A DNA stretch of 64,000 nt from Sedimentitalea xiamensis (GTDB lineage Bacteria > Pseudomonadota > Alphaproteobacteria > Rhodobacterales > Rhodobacteraceae): assembly GCF_030164465.1 (NCBI RefSeq), contig NZ_JASNJE010000004.1:165989-229988 (forward strand), read 5' to 3'. This document shows positions 25,062 to 33,138 of this stretch, piece after piece (positions within the stretch are counted from its first letter, which is position 1; each line of letters opens with the position of its first letter). A model generated the notes under the pieces. The model was not told the DNA's origin. It ran no database searches and saw nothing but the letters and a program-made list of their open reading frames with translations. Position numbers and translations under genes: made by a program.

Positions 25062-27482
25062 ATGCGGACCCATGCCCAGGCCGTCGTGATCGGCGGCGGT
25101 GTCATCGGATGCTCGATCCTTTACCACCTGACCAAGCTCGGCTGGTCCGACGTGGTGCTGCTGGAACGCGACGAGCTGACCAGCGGCAGCACCTGGCATG
25201 CGGCGGCCAATATTCACGGGCTGCACGACAGCACCAACATCAGCCGCATCCAGCATTACACGATGAGCCTTTACAAGAGTCTCGAGGCCGAAACCGGGCA
25301 AAGCTGCGGCGTGTTCCAGCCCGGAAGCCTCTACCTCGCCCAGACCGAGGCGCGGGAACACCAGCTGCGTCTTCAGGCGGCCAAGGCGAAGCTCTACGGC
25401 ATGAATTTTCACGAGATCACCCGCGACGAGGCCGAGCGCCTGCATCCGCTGGTCGATTTCGACGGCATCCGCTGCATCATGTGGGAGCCCGATGGCGGCA
25501 ATGTCGACCCGAGCGGCGTGACCAATGCCTATGCGGCGGGGGCGCGGCAGAACGGGGCCGAGATCCACCGGTTCTGCCCGGTCACGGCGACCGCGCCGCA
25601 GCCCGACGGCAGCTGGATCGTGAAGACGCCCAAGGGTGACATCGCGACGGAATGGGTGGTCAACGCCGCCGGGCTCTGGGGGCGCGAGGTGGCGGCGAAG
25701 GCGGGGCTGACCCTGCCTTTGCAGCCGACCGAGCACCAGTATTTCGTCACCGAGACCATCGCCGGGATCGCCGCGCTCGACCGCCGCCTGCCGTCCGTGG
25801 CGGACCGGGACGGGGAATATTACCTGCGCCAGGAAGGCAAGGGCCTGCTGGTCGGCGCTTACGAGCGCGACATGCGGTTCTGGGCCGAGGACGGCACGCC
25901 GCCGGGGTTCGGGCATGAGCTTTTCGCCGACGATCTGGAACGGATCGAGGCCAACATGATGCGCGCCATCGCGCGGGTGCCGGTGGTCGGCGAGGCGGGG
26001 ATCAAGCGGGTGATCAACGGGCCGATGATCTGGTCGCCGGATTCCAACGTCCTGTTCGGCCCGGCGCCGGAGCTCGACAATTATTTCTGCTGCAACGGCA
26101 TCATTCCCGGCTTCTCGCAATCCGGCGGCATGGGCCTGCTGGCGGCGGACTGGATCGTCACCGGGGAAACCCGTTACGACATGTTCGCCTGGGACATGGC
26201 GCGGTTCGGCGACTGGGCGGACAAGGCGTTCACGAAGGCCCGTGTCGGCGATCAGTATGCGCACCGTTTCGCCATCCATTTCCCGAACGAGGAGCGCGCC
26301 GCGGGGCGCCCGGTGCGCACCCGGCCCGTTTATGACATGCAGAAGGAGATAGGCGCGGTCATGGGGCTGAATTTCGGCTGGGAGCACCCGCTGTGGTTCG
26401 CTGGTGCGCCCGGTGCGCGGGACAGCAACGGGTTCACCCGGCAGAACTGGTGGGGGCCGGTGGGCGATGAATGCCGGATGCTGCGCGCGCGCGCGGGCAT
26501 CATCGACATCAGCAACTTCGCCAAGTACGAATGCAGGGGGCCGGGGGCGGAGGACTGGCTGAACGCGGTCTTCGCCAACCGGATGCCGACGCGGGCGGGC
26601 CGGTCGTGCCTGACGCCGCTGATCGGCAAGCGTGGCGGCATCGCCGGGGATTTCACCGTGACGCGGCTGGCGGAGGACGAATTCTGGATCATCGGGTCGG
26701 GGATGGCGGAACGCTATCACAAGCGGTTTTTCAGGCAGGTGCCGCTGCCGGATGGCACGACGTTCCAGAGCCGGACCGAGGCGGTCTGCGGCTTCAACGT
26801 CGCCGGACCGGAGAGCCGCGCGTTGCTGGTGCGGCTCACCAACGCGTCGCTGGCGACCGAAGACTTTCCCTTCATGCGCAGCCGGCGGATCGAGATCGCG
26901 GGGGTGGATTGCCTTGCGCTGCGGGTGTCCTTCACCGGCGACCTGGGATGGGAGCTGCACTGCGCCGCCGCCGACCAGTTGACGCTTTACAAGGCGCTGA
27001 TCGAGGCCGGCAAGGCCCTTGGCGCGGGTCCCGTCGGCAGCCGCGCGCTGATGAGCCTGCGGATCGAAAAGGGCTATGGGTCCTGGTCGCGGGAATATTC
27101 GCCGGAATACTACCCGCAAGAGGTCGGTCTGGACCGGCTCTGCAGGATGGACAAGGATTTCCTGAACAGCTCCGCCGCCGCGGAAACGCTGGCCAAGCCG
27201 GCCCGCGAGACCCTTGTGGTGCTGGCGCTGGACAAGGCCGACACCGATTCGTCCAACGCCGACGCGACCGGAGGCGAACCGATCTTCCGGAACGGGCGGG
27301 GGATCGGGCGCGTGACCTCGGGCGCCTATGGCTACAGCGTCGGTCAGAGCCTGGCGCTGGGGTTCGTCCGGGAGGCGGTTCCGGGCGACCGGGTGGAGGT
27401 GATGGTGCTGGGCCGGCCGCATGGGGCGGTGATCCTGGCGCAGCCGCTGTTCGATGCGGCAGGGGAGCGCCTGCGCGCCTGA
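25062..27482 (+). CDS. FAD-dependent dimethylglycine/sarcosine dehydrogenase-like protein (copy 2)
   Basis: An 806-residue paralogue of copy 1. It has the same architecture: VIGGGVIGCSILYHLTKLGWS, covalent-flavin-type GSTWHAAAN (about residue 48), a linker FAO_M-like region, and a GcvT half with SFTGDLGWELHC and SRALMSLRIEKGYGSWSREY. The N-terminal 50 residues are nearly identical to copy 1, whereas the substrate-pocket segments differ (HGLHDSTNIS against HTLNGDTNMA). The ATG at 25062 begins MRTHAQAVVIGG. A hairpin with a T-rich tail on the opposite strand follows at 27527. Confidence 0.87.
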   Translation: MRTHAQAVVIGGGVIGCSILYHLTKLGWSDVVLLERDELTSGSTWHAAANIHGLHDSTNISRIQHYTMSLYKSLEAETGQSCGVFQPGSLYLAQTEAREHQLRLQAAKAKLYGMNFHEITRDEAERLHPLVDFDGIRCIMWEPDGGNVDPSGVTNAYAAGARQNGAEIHRFCPVTATAPQPDGSWIVKTPKGDIATEWVVNAAGLWGREVAAKAGLTLPLQPTEHQYFVTETIAGIAALDRRLPSVADRDGEYYLRQEGKGLLVGAYERDMRFWAEDGTPPGFGHELFADDLERIEANMMRAIARVPVVGEAGIKRVINGPMIWSPDSNVLFGPAPELDNYFCCNGIIPGFSQSGGMGLLAADWIVTGETRYDMFAWDMARFGDWADKAFTKARVGDQYAHRFAIHFPNEERAAGRPVRTRPVYDMQKEIGAVMGLNFGWEHPLWFAGAPGARDSNGFTRQNWWGPVGDECRMLRARAGIIDISNFAKYECRGPGAEDWLNAVFANRMPTRAGRSCLTPLIGKRGGIAGDFTVTRLAEDEFWIIGSGMAERYHKRFFRQVPLPDGTTFQSRTEAVCGFNVAGPESRALLVRLTNASLATEDFPFMRSRRIEIAGVDCLALRVSFTGDLGWELHCAAADQLTLYKALIEAGKALGAGPVGSRALMSLRIEKGYGSWSREYSPEYYPQEVGLDRLCRMDKDFLNSSAAAETLAKPARETLVVLALDKADTDSSNADATGGEPIFRNGRGIGRVTSGAYGYSVGQSLALGFVREAVPGDRVEVMVLGRPHGAVILAQPLFDAAGERLRA

Positions 27483-27526
27483 CCTGTGCGGTTCGCCGCA
27501 TCCCGTTGCGGTGCGGCCGAAAACGA

Positions 27527-27554
27527 AACGGCCGCTTCTTTCGAAGCGGCCGTT
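27527..27554. terminator. Bidirectional hairpin terminator
   Basis: A perfect 12-bp stem AACGGCCGCTTC / GAAGCGGCCGTT with loop TTTC sits between the convergent stops of copy 2 (27482) and the VPLPA-CTERM gene (27579). Read from the minus strand it is followed by TCGTTTTCGG, a modest T-tract, so it best serves the minus-strand gene. Confidence 0.7.
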
Positions 27555-27578
27555 CCATGTGATTGCTGCCGGACCGTA

Positions 27579-28289
27579 TCAGCCGCGGCGCTTGCGGGCC
27601 CGCAATGCGCCGAGACCGCCCAGAGCCGTCAGCATCAGGACCGCGCCGGCCGGCAGCGGCACCGGGGCCGGGCTGCTGAATGTGGTGCGCCCGACGGTTT
27701 CGAGGTTGTCGATGCCCCAGCCGATGTTGCGGTTGCCGCCGGGTGTGATCCCGGTGATCTGCACTTCGTCGACCGAGCCGAAGAACGACACCCGGATGAC
27801 GCCGGCGTCTTGCAGCGCACCGGTCAGATCGCGCGAGGTGATCGTCTGGGTGAACTGCGAACTGCCGAGAAAGCGGAAATCGAAGGTGAACTGCTCTTCC
27901 TGAGCGTCGCCGACGATGCTGTCGTTGCCGCCGTCGATATCGACGATGTCGAATGCGATATTGTCCAGGCCGACCGCGAACTTCATGTTCATGTCGGTGT
28001 TGCCGAGGAAATCGCCGGTCAGGAAGACGTTTCCGAAACTTGCCGGTCCGGATGCGGAGGATCCGGGGGTGTCATTGGGAACGAATGCACTTGTCGGTCC
28101 ACCGGTGCCGACCAGCTGCATGGTCTCGGTGGACGTGAACGTGACCCCGCCGTTCACATAGGAATTGCCCACCGCGATCAGGGTCGGATCAGGATTGAGG
28201 GGGTGTTCATTTTCGAAATCGACCACTGCGGCCATCGCGCCCGTTGCGCCAAGCGCGAAGAGACCCGCGAGTATTCCAGATTTAAACAT
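27579..28289 (-). CDS. VPLPA-CTERM sorting-domain exported protein
   Basis: A 236-residue secreted protein. Signal peptide MFKSGILAGLFALGATGAMAA follows a GGAGAG ribosome site. The body is a beta-rich, Asp/Asn-rich domain (VDFENEHPLNPDP, NGGVTFTS, SFFGSVDEVQITGI) like the PEP-CTERM-associated jelly-roll domains. The C terminus is a sorting signal: VPLPAGAVLMLTALGGLGAL and a basic tail ARKRRG. Such tails are processed by an exosortase and rhombosortase-like system not encoded here. The body is low in cysteine. The exported product may be a surface or matrix protein. An exact CtrA-type site lies about 90-104 bases upstream. Confidence 0.86.
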   Translation of the reverse strand: MFKSGILAGLFALGATGAMAAVVDFENEHPLNPDPTLIAVGNSYVNGGVTFTSTETMQLVGTGGPTSAFVPNDTPGSSASGPASFGNVFLTGDFLGNTDMNMKFAVGLDNIAFDIVDIDGGNDSIVGDAQEEQFTFDFRFLGSSQFTQTITSRDLTGALQDAGVIRVSFFGSVDEVQITGITPGGNRNIGWGIDNLETVGRTTFSSPAPVPLPAGAVLMLTALGGLGALRARKRRG

Positions 28290-28378
28290 TGTCACTCTCC
28301 ATAGGATTACAGACGACTCCAATGGGTCGCCTACTGGTCCGAGAATCCATGGATTTGCGCTCCGGGTCAACTGCAATG

Positions 28379-28393
28379 TTAAAATATTGTTAA
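28379..28393. promoter_or_regulatory. CtrA-type site TTAA-N7-TTAA (exact)
   Basis: TTAA (28379-28382), AATATTG, TTAA (28390-28393), followed by C, matches the CtrA consensus TTAA-N7-TTAAC exactly. It is 90 bases upstream of the VPLPA-CTERM start and far from the corC start. In DNA of about 66% GC I estimate an expectation of only 0.05 such matches in 64 kb. Confidence 0.6.
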
Positions 28394-28448
28394 CCGTGGT
28401 GCGTTTTGCGGCGGCGGCGCGGCATTTTCGGGCACGAAAGGCCCGTTT

Positions 28449-29756
28449 TCACAGGGGTCTGATCTTCAGCCCGGTGATCCGGTTGCCGTCGCGCGCGATG
28501 ACTTCGAACCGGAAACCGTGGAAGGAAAACACCTGTCCGATCACCGGAATCATCTGGGCTTCGTGAATGACCAGCCCGGCGATGGTGTTGGCCTCGTCGT
28601 CGGGCAGGTTCCAGTCGGTGGCCCGGTTCAGGTCGCGGATCGTGATCGCCCCGTCGACGAAATACTGGCCGTCCTCGCCGCGTTTGATCGGGTGTTCGGC
28701 GTCCGGGTCGAATTCGTCGGTGATCTCGCCGACGATCTCTTCGAGGATGTCTTCGAGCGTGATCAGCCCCTGAAGGCTGCCGTATTCGTCCACCACCAGC
28801 GCGAAATGGGTGCGCATGCGCAGGAACTGGCGCATCTGGTCGTCCAGAGTGGTGGTTTCCGGCACGAAATAGGGCGGCATGGCCACATCCGCGATGTTGA
28901 ACCGTTTCAGCGACCGGGCGCCGCCGTCGCCGCCCGAGATCTGCTTGTACATGGCCCGCAGCAGATCCTTGGCATGGACGACGCCGATGATGTTCTCGGG
29001 TTCATCGCGAAACACCGGCAGGCGCGTGTGCGGGCTGTTCAGGCACTGTTGCAGAATGTTTTCGGGGGCATTGCCGGCGTCGACCATTTCGATGCCGGAC
29101 CTGTGCAGCATGATTTCCTCGACTGTCCGGTCGCCCAGATCCAGCGCGCCCAGGATGCGGTCGCGGTCCTCCTTCTGGACCACGCCTTCGGAATGGCCCA
29201 GTTGCAGGGCGCCGACGATTTCCTCGCGCACGGCGAGGATGTGGCTGTCCGGGTCGACCTTGACGCCGAACACCCGCAGAACGCCGCGCACCAGGAACCG
29301 CACGGCGGTCACGACCGGCGCGAAGATGGCCACCACGACGCCGATGACGGGGGCCACGGCGGCGGCGGCCTTTTCCGAATTGATGATGGCATAGGTCTTG
29401 GGCAGCACCTCGGCGAAGACCAGGACCAGGACGGTCATCACCAGCGTCGCGACCGCCACCCCGGTTTCGCCGAAGGCGCGGGTGAAGAGCGCCGTCGCCA
29501 GCGAGGTGGCGAGGATGTTCACCATGTTGTTGCCAAGCAGCACCGAGCCGATCAGGCGTTCGTTGTCTTCGGTGATTTCCAGCGCCCTGGCCGCGCCGCG
29601 GGAGCCGCGGTCCGCCTGCGTGCGCAGCTTGCCGCGGGAGGCCGCGGTCAGAGCGGTTTCGGAGCCGGAAAAAAACGCCGACAAGACCAGGAGCAGCAGG
29701 ATGGCGCCGCCGGTGATCCAGAATGCCGCGTCCAGCGCGGTCGAACTCGTGTCCAT
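28449..29756 (-). CDS. CorC/HlyC-type (CNNM) membrane protein with CBS domains
   Basis: A 435-residue protein: an N-terminal DUF21/CNNM transmembrane domain (ILLLLVLSAFFSGSETALTAAS, with the family's FFSGSETA motif), then a CBS pair (VEEIMLHRSGIEMV and DVAMPPYFVPETTTLDDQM, FALVVDEYGSLQGLITLEDILEE) and the C-terminal CorC_HlyC domain (YFVDGAITIRDLNRA, VIARDGNRITGLKIRPL). The family handles Mg2+/Co2+ export or sensing at the inner membrane. It follows xerD on the same strand after 73 bases. Confidence 0.9.
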   Translation of the reverse strand: MDTSSTALDAAFWITGGAILLLLVLSAFFSGSETALTAASRGKLRTQADRGSRGAARALEITEDNERLIGSVLLGNNMVNILATSLATALFTRAFGETGVAVATLVMTVLVLVFAEVLPKTYAIINSEKAAAAVAPVIGVVVAIFAPVVTAVRFLVRGVLRVFGVKVDPDSHILAVREEIVGALQLGHSEGVVQKEDRDRILGALDLGDRTVEEIMLHRSGIEMVDAGNAPENILQQCLNSPHTRLPVFRDEPENIIGVVHAKDLLRAMYKQISGGDGGARSLKRFNIADVAMPPYFVPETTTLDDQMRQFLRMRTHFALVVDEYGSLQGLITLEDILEEIVGEITDEFDPDAEHPIKRGEDGQYFVDGAITIRDLNRATDWNLPDDEANTIAGLVIHEAQMIPVIGQVFSFHGFRFEVIARDGNRITGLKIRPL

Positions 29757-29829
29757 CGGAAATTCGAATGTCCCTTGTGATCGCCCCGGTTATGGGCATC
29801 CGTGGACGCGCAATCAAGGGGGCGTCGCG

Positions 29830-30795
29830 TCAGCCGCCGCCGTCCTGTCCGGGTTTCGCCGCCCGCGCCAGCGGGTGGTGTTCCAGAACCAGGTCGCTCA
29901 GCCGTTCGTCCAGCACATGGGTGTAGATCTCGGTGGTGGCGACATCCGCGTGGCCCAGCAGCGTCTGGATCGAGCGCAGGTCGGCGCCGTTGGCCAGCAG
30001 ATGCGTGGCGAAGGCGTGCCGCAGCGTATGGGGCGTGACCTTGGCGGGGGAGACGCCGCCGCTCGCGGCCAGTTCCTTGATGAGCAGGTAGAAGCGATGC
30101 CGGGTCAGGTGTCCGGACTTGCCGCGGGACGGGAACAGGAAACGCGAGGCGCGCCCGCCCCGAGCCAGGGTTTCGGTTTCTGCCGCGTCGCGCGCCGCCA
30201 GCCAGTCCGCCAGCGCCGCCCGCGCGGGGGGCGACAGGGGCACCATGCGTTCCTTGCCGCCCTTGCCCAGGATCAGCAGCATCCGCGGGTCGCCACGCGC
30301 GGCCGCGACCGGAAGCGACACCAGTTCGCTGACCCGCATGCCGGTGGCGTAGAGCAGTTCCATCAGGCAGGTGTTGCGCAGTTTGTCGGCGGGGCTGCGC
30401 CCCGCCGTGCGCGCAGCCGCCAGCAGCCGGTCCACCTCGGGCACGTCCAGCGTCCTGGGCAGGCGCTTGTCGCGTCCCGGCCCGCGGATCTGGATCGCCG
30501 GGTTGTCCGCCCGCCAGTCTTCCTCGAAGGCGAAGCGGTAAAGCTGCCTGATCGCCGACAGGCGGCGCGCGCGGGTGGCGCGGGACAGGCCCTGGCCATC
30601 GCAGTAGATCAGGTAGGATTCGATGTGATCGCGGGTGGCCCCGGCAAAGCCGGTCCGCTTGCGTTCCAGCCAGGCGGCCACGTCCTTCAGGTCGCGCCCA
30701 TAGGCCAGGAGCGTGTTGGTCGCGGCCCCCAGTTCGGCGGCCTGCGCTTCGAGGAAGGTGGCGATCCACTGGGCCTGTGTCGCCGGTGCGCTCAT
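29830..30795 (-). CDS. xerD: Tyrosine site-specific recombinase XerD
   Basis: A 321-residue recombinase of the XerC/XerD type that resolves chromosome dimers at dif. The N-terminal SAM-like domain is residues 1-110. The C-terminal catalytic domain carries the first arginine in GMRVSELVSLP, the lysine in GKGGKERMVPL, HTLRHAFATHLL (His-x-x-Arg), LGHADV and the tyrosine nucleophile in TEIYTHV. The length and the stand-alone chromosomal context, with no integrase site or tRNA, argue for Xer rather than a phage integrase. The start overlaps the 512-residue upstream gene by 4 bases. Confidence 0.9.
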   Translation of the reverse strand: MSAPATQAQWIATFLEAQAAELGAATNTLLAYGRDLKDVAAWLERKRTGFAGATRDHIESYLIYCDGQGLSRATRARRLSAIRQLYRFAFEEDWRADNPAIQIRGPGRDKRLPRTLDVPEVDRLLAAARTAGRSPADKLRNTCLMELLYATGMRVSELVSLPVAAARGDPRMLLILGKGGKERMVPLSPPARAALADWLAARDAAETETLARGGRASRFLFPSRGKSGHLTRHRFYLLIKELAASGGVSPAKVTPHTLRHAFATHLLANGADLRSIQTLLGHADVATTEIYTHVLDERLSDLVLEHHPLARAAKPGQDGGG

Positions 30796-32330
30796 GCGCG
30801 GCGTTCGCCCAGCAGCATCAGTTGCAGCGCCGCCCGCCGCGCCGTGTCCTCGAGCCCGGCGGCGCGCAGGGTCGCGAGCGCCCGGCCGAGATCGGAGGGG
30901 TTGCCCTTTGCGCCATTCCCGAAATCACCGATGGCCCGCAACAGCGTTTCGCCCATCCGCTGCGTTGGCACGGAGGGCGCGGTTTCCGCCGCGAACCCGT
31001 CGGCGATCGCCTCTGCGGTGGCGTTGGGGGCGGGTGCCGCGGCCGGGTCTCCCTGCGCGAGCGCGTTCAGGAACGCCTGCATTTCATCGCCCGTGGCCGG
31101 GGGAAGGGCGACGGTCGCGTAATCCGGCGACAGGAGCTGGATGCGCCAGGCCAGCAGGCGTGCCGCCGGATCGGTCAGCGGCACCGCGCGCAGGCGCTCC
31201 GCGAAGAGGCCGGCGAAGGGCACCTCCAGATGCGTTTCGCGCATCGCGGCCCAGACCGCCGGCAGGGTCTTGGCGACGGCATCGGCGCTGCCGGAATCCA
31301 GCGCCGTGTCGAACCGCTGGACCGCGGCGACCCGGTCCCAGATTCCGCCCGAGGCGGAGGGGGTCCGGTCGGTGTAGAGCCCGAGCAGCCGGTTGGGGGC
31401 CAGCGCCCCGATGCGGGTCAGGCGTTCGGCGGCTTCGAGCTGGGCCTTCCAGCCCGCCAGGTCGCGCAGGTCGGCGGTGGCGAAGGCGCGGGGCAGGGAC
31501 GCGGTGGGCAGGCTTTCCCCGATGGTTTCGTGCAGGCGGAAGGTCAGCGGGTCGGGATCGGCGGGGGCCGGCAGGGGAGGCGCGCCCTCGAACACGTCCG
31601 GGCTGAGAAACCGGTCCAGCAGGTCGAGCTGGTCGGCGGGCAGCAGGTCCAGCGCATGGGCGGCTTCCAGCGTCAGCGCCGCCGTTTGCCAGTCGCCCCG
31701 CCGGGCGCTGCAGAAGATGCGCGCGCGATAATCCGGCGCCAGATGCGCCATGCCGTCGAGCAGCGCGCAGGCGGTGTCTTCGGACCCGGTCAGCAGCGTG
31801 GCGTCGAACCAGCGGCGGAACAGATCCGCGGATGCGGCGGGCGACGCGGTTTCGGCAAGCGCCTGGGCCGGATCGGTGGCGCCCAGATCCATGAGGCGGT
31901 CGATCCGGGCCAGCAGGAAGCGGGATTTGCCGCCATCGGCGCCGGGAGGCGACGCTTCGGTCAGAAGCAGCGTATAGAGAAGTTTCTGCATCGCCGGGCT
32001 GTCCTGCACCGGCGCGTCCCGGATCAGCCGCGTCAGCGTGTCCGTGTCGCTGCCTTCCCAGAGGTTCGTCGGCAAGCCGGTGACATCCGCGGGCACGAGC
32101 CCGATCGCCTGCCGCGCCGACGGCAGGGGGATCACGTCGACCTCGGGTTGCAGGGCGGTCCGGCTGACCGGCGGTTCCAGAAGGATGCCGCCGTCCACGG
32201 CGGGGGGGTGTTTGCCCAGCCATTCGATGACCGACAGGGGTTCCCGCGCGCCGGCCGGTTCCGCGCCGGACACCGACGGCGCCGCCAGCAGCGCCGCCGT
32301 CAGCACGAAAGGGGCCGCGCTATTTCGCAT
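30792..32330 (-). CDS. Exported or anchored helical-repeat protein of unknown function
   Basis: A 512-residue protein not recognised as a characterised family. The N terminus MRNSAAPFVLTAALLAAPSVSG is a signal-like helix. The rest is Ala/Leu-rich helical sequence (LIRDAPVQDSPAMQKLLYTLLLTEA, AAERLTRIGALAPNRLLGLYTD) like an alpha-solenoid of TPR/HEAT type, with no catalytic motif. Its start lies 11 bases inside the 49-residue gene upstream and its end overlaps xerD by 4 bases, so the three form one translationally coupled run. Transcription is divergent from aroK. Confidence 0.75.
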   Translation of the reverse strand: MRNSAAPFVLTAALLAAPSVSGAEPAGAREPLSVIEWLGKHPPAVDGGILLEPPVSRTALQPEVDVIPLPSARQAIGLVPADVTGLPTNLWEGSDTDTLTRLIRDAPVQDSPAMQKLLYTLLLTEASPPGADGGKSRFLLARIDRLMDLGATDPAQALAETASPAASADLFRRWFDATLLTGSEDTACALLDGMAHLAPDYRARIFCSARRGDWQTAALTLEAAHALDLLPADQLDLLDRFLSPDVFEGAPPLPAPADPDPLTFRLHETIGESLPTASLPRAFATADLRDLAGWKAQLEAAERLTRIGALAPNRLLGLYTDRTPSASGGIWDRVAAVQRFDTALDSGSADAVAKTLPAVWAAMRETHLEVPFAGLFAERLRAVPLTDPAARLLAWRIQLLSPDYATVALPPATGDEMQAFLNALAQGDPAAAPAPNATAEAIADGFAAETAPSVPTQRMGETLLRAIGDFGNGAKGNPSDLGRALATLRAAGLEDTARRAALQLMLLGERRA

Positions 32331-32469
32331 CAAGCGTGACCGGCAGCCGGATTTCGCTTTGCGGCGCCGAGAAATCGATCCCGAACCACGGTCCGAGATA
32401 CGCATAGCCGATCACCGCGATGCCTGCCAAACATACCAGATAGATGACGAATTTGATCAGTCTGCCCAT
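32320..32469 (-). CDS. Small single-span membrane protein (49 aa)
   Basis: A 49-codon gene: MGRLIKFVIYLVCLAGIAVI provides one transmembrane helix with a basic start, followed by GYAYLGPWFGIDFSAPQSE and IRLPVTLDAK. Its stop lies 11 bases downstream of the start of the 512-residue gene. I consider it real because of its hydrophobic-then-polar organisation, its overlap with that gene and the absence of a competing frame. The function is unknown; the envelope is the likely site. Confidence 0.7.
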   Translation of the reverse strand: MGRLIKFVIYLVCLAGIAVIGYAYLGPWFGIDFSAPQSEIRLPVTLDAK

Positions 32470-32547
32470 TTTGCCCTCGCTGCCTGACGGTCGTTTTGCG
32501 TAAGTTATATATGGCCTTTTGTCCAAGATCACGTCATTCAGGGAAGA

Positions 32548-33138
32548 ATGAGCGAAATTGAGCACAGCATCACGAAAACGCGGCATCGACGCCCGTCCGG
32601 CAGGCTGAAAAAGACCGTCGTGATGGTCGGGATGATGGGGGCCGGCAAGACCGCCGTGGGCCGCGCCCTCGCGCAGCGGCTTGGCGTGCCGTTCCTGGAC
32701 AGCGACGCCGAGATCGAAGCCGCCGCGAACATGACCGTGCAGGAGATCTTCGCCCGCGACGGCGAACCGTTCTTCCGCCAGAAGGAATCGCAGGTCATCG
32801 GCCGGCTGCTGCGGGAAAAATGCGGGATCCTGTCCACCGGGGGCGGCGCGTTCCTCGCCGAGGCGAATCGCCGGATGATTTCCGAACGCGGGGTGTCGGT
32901 CTGGCTGAACGCGGATCTCGGTGTGCTCTGGAGCCGGGTCAAGCACAAGGATACGCGGCCCTTGCTGCGCACCGCCGATCCGCGCGCGACGCTGGGGGAA
33001 ATCTACGAGGCCCGCGTTCCGGTCTATGCCCAGGCGGACCTGTCGGTCCTGTCCGAGGGCCGGGTGTCGATCGAAGACATGGTGGATCGGGTCGTCAGCG
33101 CGCTGGCGACCCGCCCGGATGTTCTGGAGCCGGAATGA
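32548..33138 (+). CDS. aroK: Shikimate kinase
   Basis: A 196-residue P-loop kinase that phosphorylates shikimate in chorismate synthesis. The Walker A is GMMGAGKTAVGR (about residues 28-39), the shikimate-binding Asp is in FLDSDAEIE, and RDGEPFFRQKE and STGGGAFL are the substrate/lid segments. A basic 22-residue N-terminal leader (SEIEHSITKTRHRRPSGRLK) precedes the core. It overlaps aroB by four bases. Confidence 0.95.
   Translation: MSEIEHSITKTRHRRPSGRLKKTVVMVGMMGAGKTAVGRALAQRLGVPFLDSDAEIEAAANMTVQEIFARDGEPFFRQKESQVIGRLLREKCGILSTGGGAFLAEANRRMISERGVSVWLNADLGVLWSRVKHKDTRPLLRTADPRATLGEIYEARVPVYAQADLSVLSEGRVSIEDMVDRVVSALATRPDVLEPE

Noticed and set aside
24981..27422. 813-residue frame antisense to the second demethylase
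   Set aside because: Shadow of a well-defined FAD/GcvT protein; no motifs.
29830..30795. Phage or island integrase
   Set aside because: The recombinase has XerD length and motifs, no attachment repeats or phage genes are near, and it is coupled to upstream non-phage genes.
30792..32330. Possible antifreeze or adhesin function for the 512-residue protein
   Set aside because: The Ala-rich composition could prompt such a label, but there are no repeats or motifs of those families, so I leave the function open.
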